Origin: Larimichthys crocea
Taxonomy: Eukaryota; Chordata; Actinopteri; Sciaenidae
Assembly (NCBI RefSeq): GCF_000972845.2
Contig: NC_040020.1
Span: forward strand, 1,922,669-1,986,668
DNA length: 64,000 bases
Direction of reading: 5' to 3'
Of the stretch, positions 49,395-60,984 are shown piece after piece. The notes under the pieces are model-generated. The model was not told where the DNA came from, ran no database searches, and was given only the letters and a program-made list of their open reading frames with translations. Position 1 is the stretch's first letter; each line of letters starts with the position of its first letter. The translations under genes were made by a program, and so were the position numbers.

Positions 49395-49582
49395 TAGGTA
49401 CAAATTCAATACCTTTCTAATCAGTACATTTTTGTACCAGGACATAAAGGTACAAACAAGCAGGTAAAAAAATTTACTCATTTTAAAGGTACGGTGCTCG
49501 TACTATAATAGGGTACCACAGGAGCGACAAAGCATTTGTACTCTTTAAGTTACAGTCCTCTACTTTGATTTCTTAGTGTGTA
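49395..49582. mobile_element. Possible MITE with GGTACAAA / TTTGTACC repeats
   Basis: Repeated AGGTACAAA, TTTTTGTACC, AAGGTACAAAC, AAAGGTACGG and GGGTACCAC words in both orientations, ending near TTTGATTTCTTAGTGTG. I associate this pattern with a common fish MITE. Termini and target duplication are not clear. Confidence 0.4.
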
Positions 49583-50039
49583 GCATGATTCCCAGATGAT
49601 CTTAGAAGATTGCTCTATTGTCAGTTGACCACCATTGGATGGGGTTTAGCTTTTAAATTTACACTTGAAGGCAACCCACACCCACAGGAAACGTTTTTGA
49701 TGTACTTGTCCGTCTCACTGAACAGATAAGCTTCCAATCTATCAAATGCAACAATCCACAAAGATGTCACCAGAGGACCCACTACAGGGCTTTTTCTTCT
49801 GCCTTTTTTTTTTAGGGTAATCTCCACAGACAGCTGTTCAAATCACAAAACTCTCCCGCTGTTTAGATGTTGTGAATGGTATCTATATTGATTGATTGAA
49901 CAAGGCCCCCAGTGTTGCTATGAGCTTTCTGTTTTCATAGTAGTCAGATTTCCCCAGCTCGCAACGATGGGCAGGGAGACAAAATCAATGAATCAATAAA
50001 TAGAAACAATGCTGTTCTCTTCCTGTTTGGAAACATTAC

Positions 50040-50141
50040 CGTCCACTACATTTCTGCTGTCAAGTCGGCCTGCTGAAGACAATTTGTCCTCCCGCTGTCC
50101 TTCCAGCTCCTCGGGAACTGATGCCGACAGGACAGCTGGTT
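50040..50141 (-). CDS. Candidate coding exon, minus strand (unconfirmed)
   Basis: On the minus strand a good acceptor (CATCTGTGTCCTCAG, pyrimidine-rich) is followed by 102 open bases and a donor GTAATG. The exon keeps phase: two bases, 33 codons, one base. It reads PAVLSASVPEELEGQREDKL, then SSAGRLDSRNVVD. The composition is acidic and serine-rich, with many CTG/GAG/CAG codons, unlike the surrounding AT-rich DNA. No protein family is recognised and no neighbouring exon is obvious. The plus strand of the same interval is also open (80 codons), so this could be chance in a GC-rich patch. Treat as a hypothesis. Confidence 0.25.
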
Positions 50142-50259
50142 CTGAGGACACAGATGAGCGAATGGAGGTCAGAGCTAAGCGATGCTGGTGTCTAGCTTTT
50201 GATGGGGTTTCCCAGAAAGCACACACATCCGCTATCACACACTATGAGTGAACCGCTCC

Positions 50260-52615
50260 AGCTTTTCTTGTTGTTTAGCCCAATGACCAATAAGCAAAAC
50301 ATGCTGTAATCAATCAGAAGTATATCATGGCAAAGTGGTGGTGATAGTTGCTCATCAGTTGATTCTTTCTGTGGAATAATATACTGTACACCCTAGTTTT
50401 GATGAAGGCAGATTAAATTTGCAGTCCCCGTCCTCCAAAGATGCATTCAATCACAGAAAAGTCAAAGAAACATGCCAGATCTGCTTAAGTCGCTTCTGTA
50501 TCTTGTATCTTAAGCTGTACTGGCTGTCTGTAATCACAGGCAAGCCCATGAGTCCATAGTTATGCCAGTTTCAGGCAGCAATCCTTCACCCATTGTAATA
50601 TCTGTCAAAGAGAAAGAGAGAGGAGGGAGCTGAGTGGTTTAAATAGGGAATAGCTCCATTATGCATATGTATGAAACCTTTGTACCCACCTCACATGGTC
50701 ACTTATTTCTAACTTGGAGAACAATTTAAATTGTCTGGATTATTATTCAAATCACATAGCTCTGTGAAACAGACACATTTGACTGAATTGCTGAAAAGTG
50801 GACTGAAGGGTGGTGGCGGTGGTGGTTGGAAGTGTTTTTCAGTGTAATTTGTAAAAAGTAATCTTTTTGATTCTGTGCCAGCGACTTCATACAAAAAACA
50901 TGCACACGCTCCGGCTTGATCTCAATGGAAAATGAGTTTTCCATTCAACAGAACATGTCTGGTCTTTCCTTTGTCTTGTAACTTAAGTAGAAGTATGAAG
51001 TATTAGACGCAATTTACGTGCAAGTGTGTGTGCTCGCCTCAGTTTTCTCATTTTCCATTTCAAAAAGAACATGTACCTTTTTATATATGATATTTAAAGG
51101 TACGAAGGCCATTGATTTAAAAGGGGAAAGTACTATTCTTTCTGCCTTATGATAGCTCTGTAGTATGAAGTAAAAAACACACCACATAGAACTATTACGC
51201 ATACGTGATGCTGTCAGTAAAGATCAATTCACATGATTGAGATGGACCTTTTTGAATGTTCACCTCTTTTAATGCCTCCAAGCGTCACAAATTTGATTTG
51301 TTGCACTAATGACTATAATAAATAAAAAAAAGAATGTGAGCCACATCATAAATAAAATATTCCGGTTATTTTCACCTGTTAACCAGCATGTCCACCAGCC
51401 AGTCGCCAACTTTTATTTGTTGTCTGATGCTCAGCAGGTCGCGTTCAATCAGTTCATGAGCCTTTTTTTTTTTTTTTTTTTTTTTGCAGCCGCCTGCTGT
51501 GGATGAAAACAAGGTCGATGTGAACAGATTTCACAGTCTGGATAAACAAAATAACAAACTCTAACACCCCCAAAAGCTCCGTACATCTGAGGGGAACTGC
51601 AAAGTTTGGTGATCAGTCTCTGTTAGTTGTTCACCCCTGGCGACACCTTTCGCATTACACATTTATCAGTGCTAAGTCAAGGGCAACCGGAGTTGCTCTA
51701 GTTTATTTTTTTGAAGATGTTTTAGAGCTCATCCATTAAAAACAAGTCTGACAATGGTGCTATGAATGGGATTCTGTCTGAAAGGAACTGTGTAAACTGA
51801 ACACAGTAAGTCATCCCAAAAGCATTGAAACACCTGTTGATAGGTCAACACAAATTCGTCAGTGTGTGTGAGACGGAGTTTTGTGGATTGTTGTAGTCAC
51901 TGACATCCATGGTCTGTTCTCACTGCCCGTGTCCTCATTACTAGTCTACTGTTATAGTTTGTATTAAGAATTGAAAGCTGCTGACCCAGTTCATGCCCCT
52001 GCCAGACCAATGAAGTGCTGCGCGTCGCATACTCAGACTCGATTATTTAGCAGCACACCGCAGGAACTATTAAGCATAACTTTGGCACTAGCGATGCATT
52101 CATTTGCATGTCCAGTCTTCTCGTTTCAATTTGATTATTCTTTCCAGCAGAAAAAAAAAAGAAAAAGCAACACATGTTCCTCCCTCTTCTGATAATTACA
52201 GCCTATAGAAAAAATGTCAAATGCTTGGCAAGTCATGTTGTCGAGGCACCTGTTCTCAGTTTTTTTGAAGGAACAATTTATCTAAGACAAGAGGTGCGGC
52301 ACAGGCATGAACTGAGGAGAAGCTTGAAGCTGTTTGATGCAGCTGTTATCATCTCTATGAATTATTTTGTCGCAAACACATCAGGGAGAAGTGACAGCAG
52401 ACACCTGGTCCAGCTTGATCCCCATCTCTGACTATTGCGACTGTATTTTTGGGATGATGTCACTATATTAAATAGATTAGAGCTTATCATTTCATATTCT
52501 TTTCATGACTGCAGTGGACTAGTTTTCTTTTTTTTTTACTCTCTGCTACCATTTGTTGATTCTCACCTGTTTAGTACGATTATCTGCATAGATTCACACA
52601 GTTAGATGTTTATTC
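50260..52615. other. Unannotated stretch
   Basis: No gene or named element. A 21-T run lies at about 51464-51484. Frames below 90 codons show no motif. Confidence 0.5.
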
Positions 52616-52632
52616 ACAGTTAGTACATAATT

Positions 52633-52836
52633 TTTTTTAAAGATTATTTTTGGCCTTTTATGCCTTTATTGATAGTACAGCTGAAGATAGACAGGAAGCA
52701 GGGTGCAGAGAGAGGGGGAGTGACACAGTAAATTCGCCGTCCAATGCGGGATTCGAACCGGGGCCCAGCTGCAGTGAGGACTATAGCCTCCACACACGGG
52801 GCGGCCGCTTAACCCACTACTCTACCGACCGCCCCT
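52633..52836 (-). mobile_element. tRNA-derived SINE, minus-strand copy with 14-bp target duplication
   Basis: The reverse complement matches 39589-39788 almost throughout, including the GGGGCGGTCGGTAG head, the A-box (GTGGGTTAAG), the B-box GGTTCGAATCC (52749-52759), the CAGCTGTACTATCAATAAAG body and an A-rich tail. GTTAGTACATAATT is repeated at 52619-52632 and 52837-52850, a clean target duplication. The intact duplication suggests a relatively recent insertion. Confidence 0.92.
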
Positions 52837-52850
52837 GTTAGTACATAATT

Positions 52851-53982
52851 AGGAAGTCAGCAAACACATTTTACTCCCACTTTGGGAGATAATTGGTAAT
52901 TAGAATACGACAAATACAGTAAGATCCAACTGTGCATCTCAGATATAAAGTTTTTTTTTTTTTTTTTTTTGACGGACATAATGATATAGCCAGAAAGTGG
53001 TTCCCATTATCACAAGTGTTGTATATTACATGATTCAAATACATTTGACAGTCATACACTTTATGAAAATGTTTTGTTCCTCCACCCTATAGAGACTATA
53101 AAGACTTTCTGATTCACAATTTAACAACAAAGCACAGAAGACATGGACTGCTATCTAAGACAGCCAAATACCATTTTGTATTAAAAGTTCTAATTATGTA
53201 CCATGACAACAAATGCACCACTTGGAACGTGAATACAGCTGTAAATTACTGGAATGCATTACTTTTTTTGAATATATATTTATGTCATCATCTTAAAATA
53301 AAAAAATAAGGTCCCTCAAGATGACATTTAAGGCTATAATTAGCTGCTCCCATAATGGCATCAGCTGCTAAATAACATGGGATTACCCGAGTAAGAAATA
53401 ACCAGGCTTGGCAATGCTGTATTATGTGTGAAAATGTTGTTACATTTAAGTGTTTCCAAGGGATAGATACCCAGACTTTTGAACAGATGTTGAGTGGGTC
53501 AGGAAACAAGTTGTGTTATTCAGAGCCTTTCTTCTGAGGCAAAACTCAAGCATGTCAAACTTAATAAAGCAGCATCATGCTGCTTCTCCATCCTTTTAGT
53601 TAGAAAAGCCTTTTTCCATCCCCCCCCAAACGACAAAAGGAAATGTCAGCAAAGGTAAGGAAACCATGTATGAGTGATTTTACTTTCATGCATCTGTTTT
53701 AATCGCTTGCATCTGTCTCACTTTAGCTCGAAGCCAGAAACAGTACTTTCAGTAGCGTTGCCAGCGGTGTTCGTTAAGCACTCCTTGGTGTTTGTGATCA
53801 CAGCTGCTTGTCATCCTTCTGTGATATTTTTTTTAAAACTTTTTTTTTCATACAGCACCATACATCCACTTGCATAGTAATGAAACAAGTAAGTAAATCA
53901 GTCATCGTGTATTTAAAAACGACTGCAAGGCTTATTGACTTCCCCGTTTCTCTTTTTTTATGCAGTGCGACTTGTTTTATCT
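52851..53982. other. Unannotated AT-rich stretch
   Basis: No gene or named element. It contains a T run at about 52951-52970 and an AT-rich segment at 53262-53310. Confidence 0.55.
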
Positions 53983-54190
53983 GAGGCTGCGACTAACAAT
54001 TATTTTCATCATCGATTAATCTGTCAATCTTGTTTTATATAAAATATTAGAAAATACTGAAAAGGTTCATGTATAATTTCCAACTACTCGAGGTGGTATC
54101 TTCAAATGTCTTGTTCTGTCTGACCCACAGACAAAAATGGTGATGGTCTATCTTTTATCATGCGTGACGAATCGACTATCGTTGCAGCTT
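53983..54190 (+). mobile_element. Internally deleted element of the GGCTGC-AACTAACGATT TIR family
   Basis: The left end reads GAGGCTGCGACTAACAATTA, then TTTTCATCATCGATTAATCTG. The right end reads CGAATCGACTATCGTTGCAGC, the approximate inverted partner. The interior keeps the AAATGTCTTGTTCTGTCTGAC block also seen at 39430-39460. Known fish elements with this terminus are non-autonomous DNA transposons, probably hAT-like; the class is from memory. Fragments also lie at 39345, 57217 and 58711. Confidence 0.65.
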
Positions 54191-57100
54191 TGTGTGTCTT
54201 TCTTAAGCGTGGCACAGACTGTAACTCTTTGAAGGTTTATTTTTTTCATTATTTCATAACCACATCGATAGATAACACCGTCATTTTATCACAACTCTGA
54301 ATCAGCGCTACACAGTTACGCCAATTAATAGAAACAACTGGACAGGATTTAAAAAGTTATTTAAAAAGTTGACTTCGCTTGGAACAATAGTGAGCAAAGA
54401 ACATTCTCATCTAGACTCTTAGTCTGTTTCGTTATCTTGTAATGTTGGTTTAACAGCGCAATAACAAAATATGATTTAAGGAAGTCAAAAGGTTGAATCC
54501 ATATTTGTTGTTTTGAAATAAATAAATAAAAAACAGCAATTGCACTTTCACTCAAAATGAAAGATGTGTGTGAAATTAACTATAAACCTTGAATCACTCT
54601 TCAAATACTCTTGAGGTTTTGTGAAACAAACAACAGGGTCATCTTTTTTTTTTCTTCTCATTTTTCATTTGCAGCCGAAGGAACAAAAAAATTAAAATAA
54701 AAAATCTATTTCCCCTTTGAGTACCTGAATAGAAAATTCAGAGTAGCCCATTTGGAAGTCAGTAATCTCTGTTCAGTAGAATTATGTTACAATATATGGA
54801 ATGTTTTGCACTAAGATACCAACATTAATGTTTAATTAAACACACCTTGTTTACATAGGAGGCTGTTAGGGGAAGTATAAGGATGGTAACGATTCCTAAT
54901 AATTCTGCATAATTGATAAAGCACATTAAGATAAATGTAGACTACCTCCCACAATATGCAAATGTTAACTCTTACTGTCCACTATACGCCAACTGGAATA
55001 ATTAGTTGCCTTATCTCATTTCATTGAGATAACAGAAGATGTTTTTTTTTCTGCCTCGCTTTATTAGCATGGATTATAATGGAGGAAAAAAAAAACTGCA
55101 CAGCTGCTTTTGTGACGCATCATATGGCACATACGTTCCCTTTGGAGACTTTGTTTACATTACTTTATTACTTTAGTCAAATGTCTTTCTCTCTTAACAC
55201 AATAATAATTTGATATCTAAAAAAAAAAGTAATAAGAAGAACCGGATACCATATTTGTTTTAAGTAATGTTATTATGCGTCAGGGTTTGAACACTTGTCA
55301 TATTATGACATGCATGGTAAGCACTCAAAAATTAAATCTGTCTTGACATACCAATGTAGTAATTGGACCACCGGGTGTGTCAAAGATAACAGTTGAATTT
55401 AATTAGTTTTCCTATTGGCATCAATGCCTAAGTGTAGTTTAAAACTCAACAATATATCTGTCACATTTAAAAGCCCTACTGACAAAACTTTTCTTTGAAA
55501 TATCACAGTTCTGTCGTTTCCATCTGACTCTCGAGGGTAGGGATATGTGTGGTCTTGGCGGTCTTGTCGGTTGCATAACATTAACGTTGCATTTGATTCA
55601 AATCTCTGCAGAAAACTGGATAAATGCACAACATTTTGCTGTTCTGGAATCTGTTTTCTGTCTTACACTGTGGCACAACTGTGAAATATGAACACAAACA
55701 TACAAATAAACATGTCGTGTTTAAATGCAGCACTTACATCTCGACTACCCACGACCAGCCAGGGATTCATTTGGCTAACACAACCAGCAAGATCAACTCG
55801 ACACAGTCGTGTTGATATGTGTGTGCGTGTGTGCATGTGTGCGGCTGCACTGCACTGCAGTGTGTCTGTATGTGTGTTCGGAGCTCCTCTGCTCATCATC
55901 AGTATCATTGCACAGCCTTTCTATGACACACTGAGAAACACAGACCTCCCCTCTTATTATGGCAAAAAGAATGAAACTCATTAACCACTGGGTGGAGCTG
56001 TCACACTCTCTCCATTTCTTCTTCTCTTACTGTCTCTCTCTCTCTCTGACTTCATTCTGTGTCTTGCCCTTCTTTCCTTTTTTTTTTATTTTCCTGTCTC
56101 CTGGTTAGGATTGCACATAGCAATGAGGCTTTTTGCTCGCTCACCCTGTGAATTGTTTTTCATTCTCTTAGAATGACCTGACCTCTTTTCCTTCCGCCTC
56201 AACCACCGTTACCTCCACAACGTTATATATCACTAAAGTTATGATGTTTACGTAATAAAGTTGGTTTCATTGTCAAGAAGCACCAAATCATTTAGGAACT
56301 AAATTATCCATGTAAAGCTCCTACAGGTTGAAATACATAATACAATGTCTGATTAACAAATACATGTGTATAACAGAAGAACGTCTCAGGAGAAATTAAC
56401 CTGATGGGTTTTTGTTTCATCTCAGTTTTCAGTGTCCTTTTTCCAGGATATAGATCACACACATCAAAACCCCAAGATGAAACAGACAGATGACTCACTT
56501 TTAATATTTTACTTCCTCATGGAAGATACACAGTAATGGCTTACAGATGCCATATTGTTCTATGGTGCCTAGCTAGGTGTACAGCATGAACTCTTGCGGC
56601 AGCTTATTATAATCAAAATCTGTAATAATTAGAATAACCATGTGAAAGAGGTTCATTCCAATAGGAATGGAGGGAAACGGCTTCACATAAGAATGAATCA
56701 ACTGGCCAACAAGTGGCCAAAATTTTGTGCATTTTGAATTCAAAAATTTATTTTCCAAGGTGAAGGTGAAGTATTCCGTCATCCATTATCAAGACTAACA
56801 TTGGCAAATTGAAGCAGCGAGCTCCAGCACTGACAAACAAACGGACCAGCCAACACTGTAACAAAACTAAACTTGGGTTGGCTTTGTTCAACCTCTTACT
56901 GTAGGTTCAGCCCCGGTTATGTCAACCACTCTTAACAGCAAAGACAGCTGGCACTACTTACCTGACCAGCTTCCAGTCTTGTAGCGTAGGTACTGTGTTT
57001 TTTTTGTTTTTTTTTTGTTGTGTTGATGTTTTTGGATTTACTGTTACCAATTGTCATGTGGGAGTATTCAGAACACGTAGCAAACTTTTCATATCAGGGT

Positions 57101-57216
57101 TGCAAGTGTGACAACCTTTTTTGTCTTTACTGATTCATAAACAATAGGCATATGAAAAAAATATATAACCAAATAAGAATTAGAAGCTAGACGTAAATGG
57201 GAATGTTTGGCATTTC
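54191..57216. other. Unannotated AT-rich stretch
   Basis: No gene is recognised. It has a short (GT)n at about 55818-55842, whose complement makes the CA-like frames there, T runs near 56080 and 57000, and no other structure. Confidence 0.5.
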
Positions 57217-57273
57217 ATCAGTTATCAAAATAGTCAAATGACTCATTGAAAAATCGTTTAATTGTTTCAGCTC
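57217..57273 (+). mobile_element. Right-end fragment of the GGCTGC-AACTAACGATT TIR family
   Basis: CAGTTATCAAAATAGTCAAA, then the AATCGTTTAATTGTTTCAGC and TCTA words, matches the typical right terminus (ATCGTTGCAGCTCTA). No left end is visible. Confidence 0.4.
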
Positions 57274-57458
57274 TACTTCACACCTCGCCAATGTGCATTG
57301 TCTAACTGGAAACCAACAGTATCTGGCTTTTGTGCACAATGCAAGGCAGATTTTTTTCAGTGTAATTAGTCAAGGCATCACTATTTTCCTCCACTTTGAG
57401 GTCAGAGTTCACTCCTCACTTTTTCCCATGGTGCTGCTGTTTTCGCTTAATGCTTCAG

Positions 57459-58530
57459 GCATTTCTGGTGTGCAATCAGTTCTCTCTCGTGGACCTATGC
57501 GCCTTCAACCTGGACCTCGCCAGGATATAACAAAAGGTGTGAAATTTGTGGAACGGCTTTGTGAGATTGTTCTGCGCGTATACAAGAGGGTTTCTGTGGG
57601 AAGATGTGAATTGTAAGTTTTCTGTAGCAGCATGTAATATTATGCACAACATCACGTGCGGGGCATCCTGGTTGCTGGAAATGGAAATCGTGACACGACT
57701 GGGAGGTTTCATGGTTTGATCATGACAATAAATTTCACCTCTTGTCCATCAGTGTCAGACAGCACAGAAGCATTTCCTGCATGTTTATAGGCACATTTAA
57801 ATGAAGTGATTACTCATTACTGTGTCAGACGTTTCATATGTTTCTTGTGCTTTTCTTCTTCTTCCTCAAGATTCCCTTTTGTGCTTATCTCAAAAAGAGA
57901 AACGCACATCATGTTATACCAAAAGGAAATGATACAAGCATCGATCAGCCTAGTGGGAGGACACATGGCTGTGTTACTGTGAATGATGCCATGATAAATC
58001 ACACCATCACCCACTGTCTTTGAATTCACTTGCATGTGACGCGTCTGCCCTTTTTCTTGTCTATTACTTCGTACTTATCTGAGAGTGAAGGTAAGGTTCA
58101 CTCCTTCCTTCCATGGCACATACCTTTTTGGTTTTCTTACATTAGGTTTTTATGGGTTGGTGTTATCTACAGCGAACTCAGTATTCTCCCTGTTTTCTTT
58201 CATCTCGCTCAACAGATTAAATGGACTTGATGCCGCTACGTGCATTTGTAATGCTCTTTCACTGCTCGCTCGACACAATCAGCTCGGAGGCTGTGGCAAC
58301 ACCAGCTTCATTTTCACGCCACCGCTTCAGGTACTCTCTTGAACAGTTTTCATGCACATGGTGCAATTGCGATAAAATATTGTCTTTCTTGACATCTCTA
58401 GCGTCTTCTGTCTCTGCAGAGCCTGTAGATGCAGAAATTGCGATTTCCTTGAACTCAAGCTATGTTAAAATTGTGACTAAAGACATACTAAAGTTGTAGT
58501 TTGAAAATAAAAATCTGTGTGCAGCTGGAC
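57459..58530 (+). other. Candidate four-exon transcription unit (unproven)
   Basis: Four intervals have good splice signals in order. They are 57459-57612 (acceptor TGCTTCAG, donor GTAAGT), 57871-58090 (acceptor TTCTTCTTCCTCAAG, donor GTAAGG), 58216-58330 (acceptor TTTCATCTCGCTCAACAG, donor GTACTC) and 58420-about 58530 (acceptor TCTTCTGTCTCTGCAG). The last one has an AATAAA at 58506-58511 and a GT-rich stretch after it. The first interval is open (SRGPMRLQPGPRQDITKG, then VKFVERLCEIVLRVYKR) but joining to the second meets a stop, so a long protein is not supported. A non-coding RNA or pure chance are the alternatives. No promoter was identified. Confidence 0.2.
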
Positions 58531-58710
58531 ACAACTCATCTTCACATCTGTCTGTCCACCATGAGTCCAACAGTCTAATAGATAAGAGTTTAATACTTGT
58601 GGTGGACTCTTAACTCGATACATGGATCCTCATGCATACATAAAATCCATATTATACAAATGGATTTCCAATGAGCTATTGTTCCCAAGTCTACTCTTGC
58701 AGGTTTTCAC

Positions 58711-58973
58711 TAGAGCTGCAAGAGAAACTGTCAATTCTTTGCTCTTCTCGAATGTGAATATTTTCTGATTTCTTTCTATGACAGTAAACTGAAAATCTTT
58801 AGGTTGACATTTCTTGGACTTAGGGAAGCAGTGATCGACATTTTTCAGCATTTGCTGACATTTTTATTGATGGATTTTATGGATGGATGGACATTTTATG
58901 GACACGACTTATTGATTAATCACAAATAATAGACAGATAATTGATAGTAAAATATGCGTTAGTGGCCGCCCTA
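58711..58973 (-). mobile_element. Near-complete minus-strand copy of the GGCTGC-AACTAACGATT TIR family
   Basis: It starts TAGAGCTGCAAGAGAAACTG. Complemented, the other end reads AGGGCGGCCACTAACGCATA. The interior has the TGTGAATATTTTCTGATTTC, ATGACAGTAAACTGAAAATC and TTGGACTTAGGGAAGC..GTGATCGACATTTTTCAGCA blocks that define this family. No coding sequence; both ends are degenerate. Confidence 0.65.
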
Positions 58974-59886
58974 CTTTACAATGAAGAACTAGCTTTGTTT
59001 CTACTTCCAAACACGGAACGTTTTAGTTGTAAAAATGCAAATGAGCTGTAAAAAAAAAAGCATAATATTTATTACAACCACTGCCCTGGGAGACTCCCTC
59101 TACTTATTTTAGTGTTTTTTAAAAAGAGGCATATTCGAGACCTTGGTGGCTACACAGCGAGGTACTAAACAAAGTGGCCTTGGACAGAAAAGTGCTTACA
59201 GATCCCTCTGTCTTAAAGCACCTGTTATGACCCAAGCTAGTGCAAATTCATAACTGCAGGGCAGCCGTGGCATTTCATTTATAACTGTGAATGAAGTCCT
59301 GTCAGTTCAATGTGCAGAATGTGGTGCCGATTCATGCAGAGACAGAATGCTTCAAATAAAAAGTGGGCAGCTATTGCACACCTTTTTTTTTTAGTTTCAG
59401 CCCTCAAGTTTTCTTGAACTTGTATCGATACAGATCAGTCAAATCTTGCATGAAGTCATAACATTAAGACAGACCGTCAAACTGAGCCTGTGAACATGTC
59501 TGCAAATCTCACTTAGGATAGCTCACAGCATGTTTTCCTGATCAATAAATTCCGTGATAGCTTATCAAATGATATTGTCTGTCAACAAATTGTTTCAGCA
59601 CTACATCCGATGATTAAAACCATGTGATTGAGGAGTGAAAAAAGTTCCCCGACTACACGAACCTCATCTGTAACGGAGTTAGTGACACCTGATGTTATGT
59701 TAGGTCAGATTCCCGCTAAGGCGCACACAATAATACCACACAGGCTGTTTCACTTAACATTTACTTTGACGAAATTGTCAGACCTGGGAAAGAACATGGA
59801 CTAGAAGTGTGATGACTGCCTTTAGGTTTGACCTTAGTTTTGCGAAACCTGCAAATATATCTAGTGCACACACACACATACATACT

Positions 59887-59937
<51 letters not shown>

Positions 59938-60984
59938 ATGTCAGTCTTCTTACTTTTGCTCCACTTCCTGAGATTCTGGGTTGGCCCCTCTGTGACACTG
60001 TTGGTTCAACACAGCATTTCTGCTGTCGGAGGGGATCTTGATGAACAGTATTCATCTTCTGAATCACTTCTGTTTTGGTAAATGCTCAGTGTACCTGGAT
60101 ACCTATTAACTTAAGCCATACACAGTTGTTCAAGGTTATTTTACCTGAGGACTCTTCAGATAGAGGCTTTGTTATGGTTGTAACAATGGATCAAGTATCT
60201 GATACGCAGTACACCAATTAAAACCTCTATACAGTCCACAACCTTGTAAGAAAATAAGGACAGTCATCAGTTTTATCAGAGTCTATTAATGTAACCATTG
60301 TGTAAAAACCTTTCCAAGAACACAATTATTGGTATCTCATGAAGTTGTATGTGTTGTATTTACTTGTGACAGTACAGGGAAAAGTTTTCAGCTTCTCAGA
60401 ATTTGTCATTTTACAGCTTCACTTTCTTTAAACCTGAAGGCAGTGCCCTCATTGTTTACCAATCAAAGTTACATTATCACAGCCAAAACCCAATCATCCA
60501 GGCTTGGTCGGTCACACACCTATGACTACACTGTCTGTCGCCTTTGGTGGCACCTTTCTGAGGTACAACAAGGTGCACATCTCCGTGTTACACTGAACAT
60601 TTTGACTTCATGTAACGTCAATACCATTTTTCTCGTCGTTGCATTTGAGATTTAGGTTTAAATTTATCAGACAGAGCCTTTTACCACTGAAACAGAAAAG
60701 GTATTGTGGTTTGAACTCAAGAGATTTTATTTACTGACCCTGGTAGTGCATTTAATCTAAAAACTTTGAACCAATTTAACTTGCTTTGTGTCTGGAGGTG
60801 TTACTATGCATTTAACTAACTGTGTTTCGAGAAAACACTTTACCTAAATGTACCTAAACCCTAGATGTGTTTTTCAACCACAGAGTACTGTTAAATGCAA
60901 ATGTGGTTGTAAATACGCCATTGAAGGAGTTACAGAATTTGAAGAACATGCATTCAAATCGATAAAATGTCTTAGTTGTCTGTA
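58974..60984. other. Unannotated stretch with a long (CA)n
   Basis: No gene is recognised. The main feature is the CA repeat at 59865-59936. Words at about 59555-59600 weakly recall the TIR family at 57217 but are too short to call. Confidence 0.5.
59865..59936. repeat. (CA)n microsatellite with one interruption
   Basis: (CA)n, a TACATACTGTA interruption, then about 23 further CA units. Confidence 0.97.

Noticed and set aside
60000..60081. Protein frames with poly-Thr/His or poly-Cys/Val runs around the CA repeat (59809-60081, both strands)
   Set aside because: They are translations of the (CA)n microsatellite; the same applies to frames at 40218-40487 and 55663-55984.
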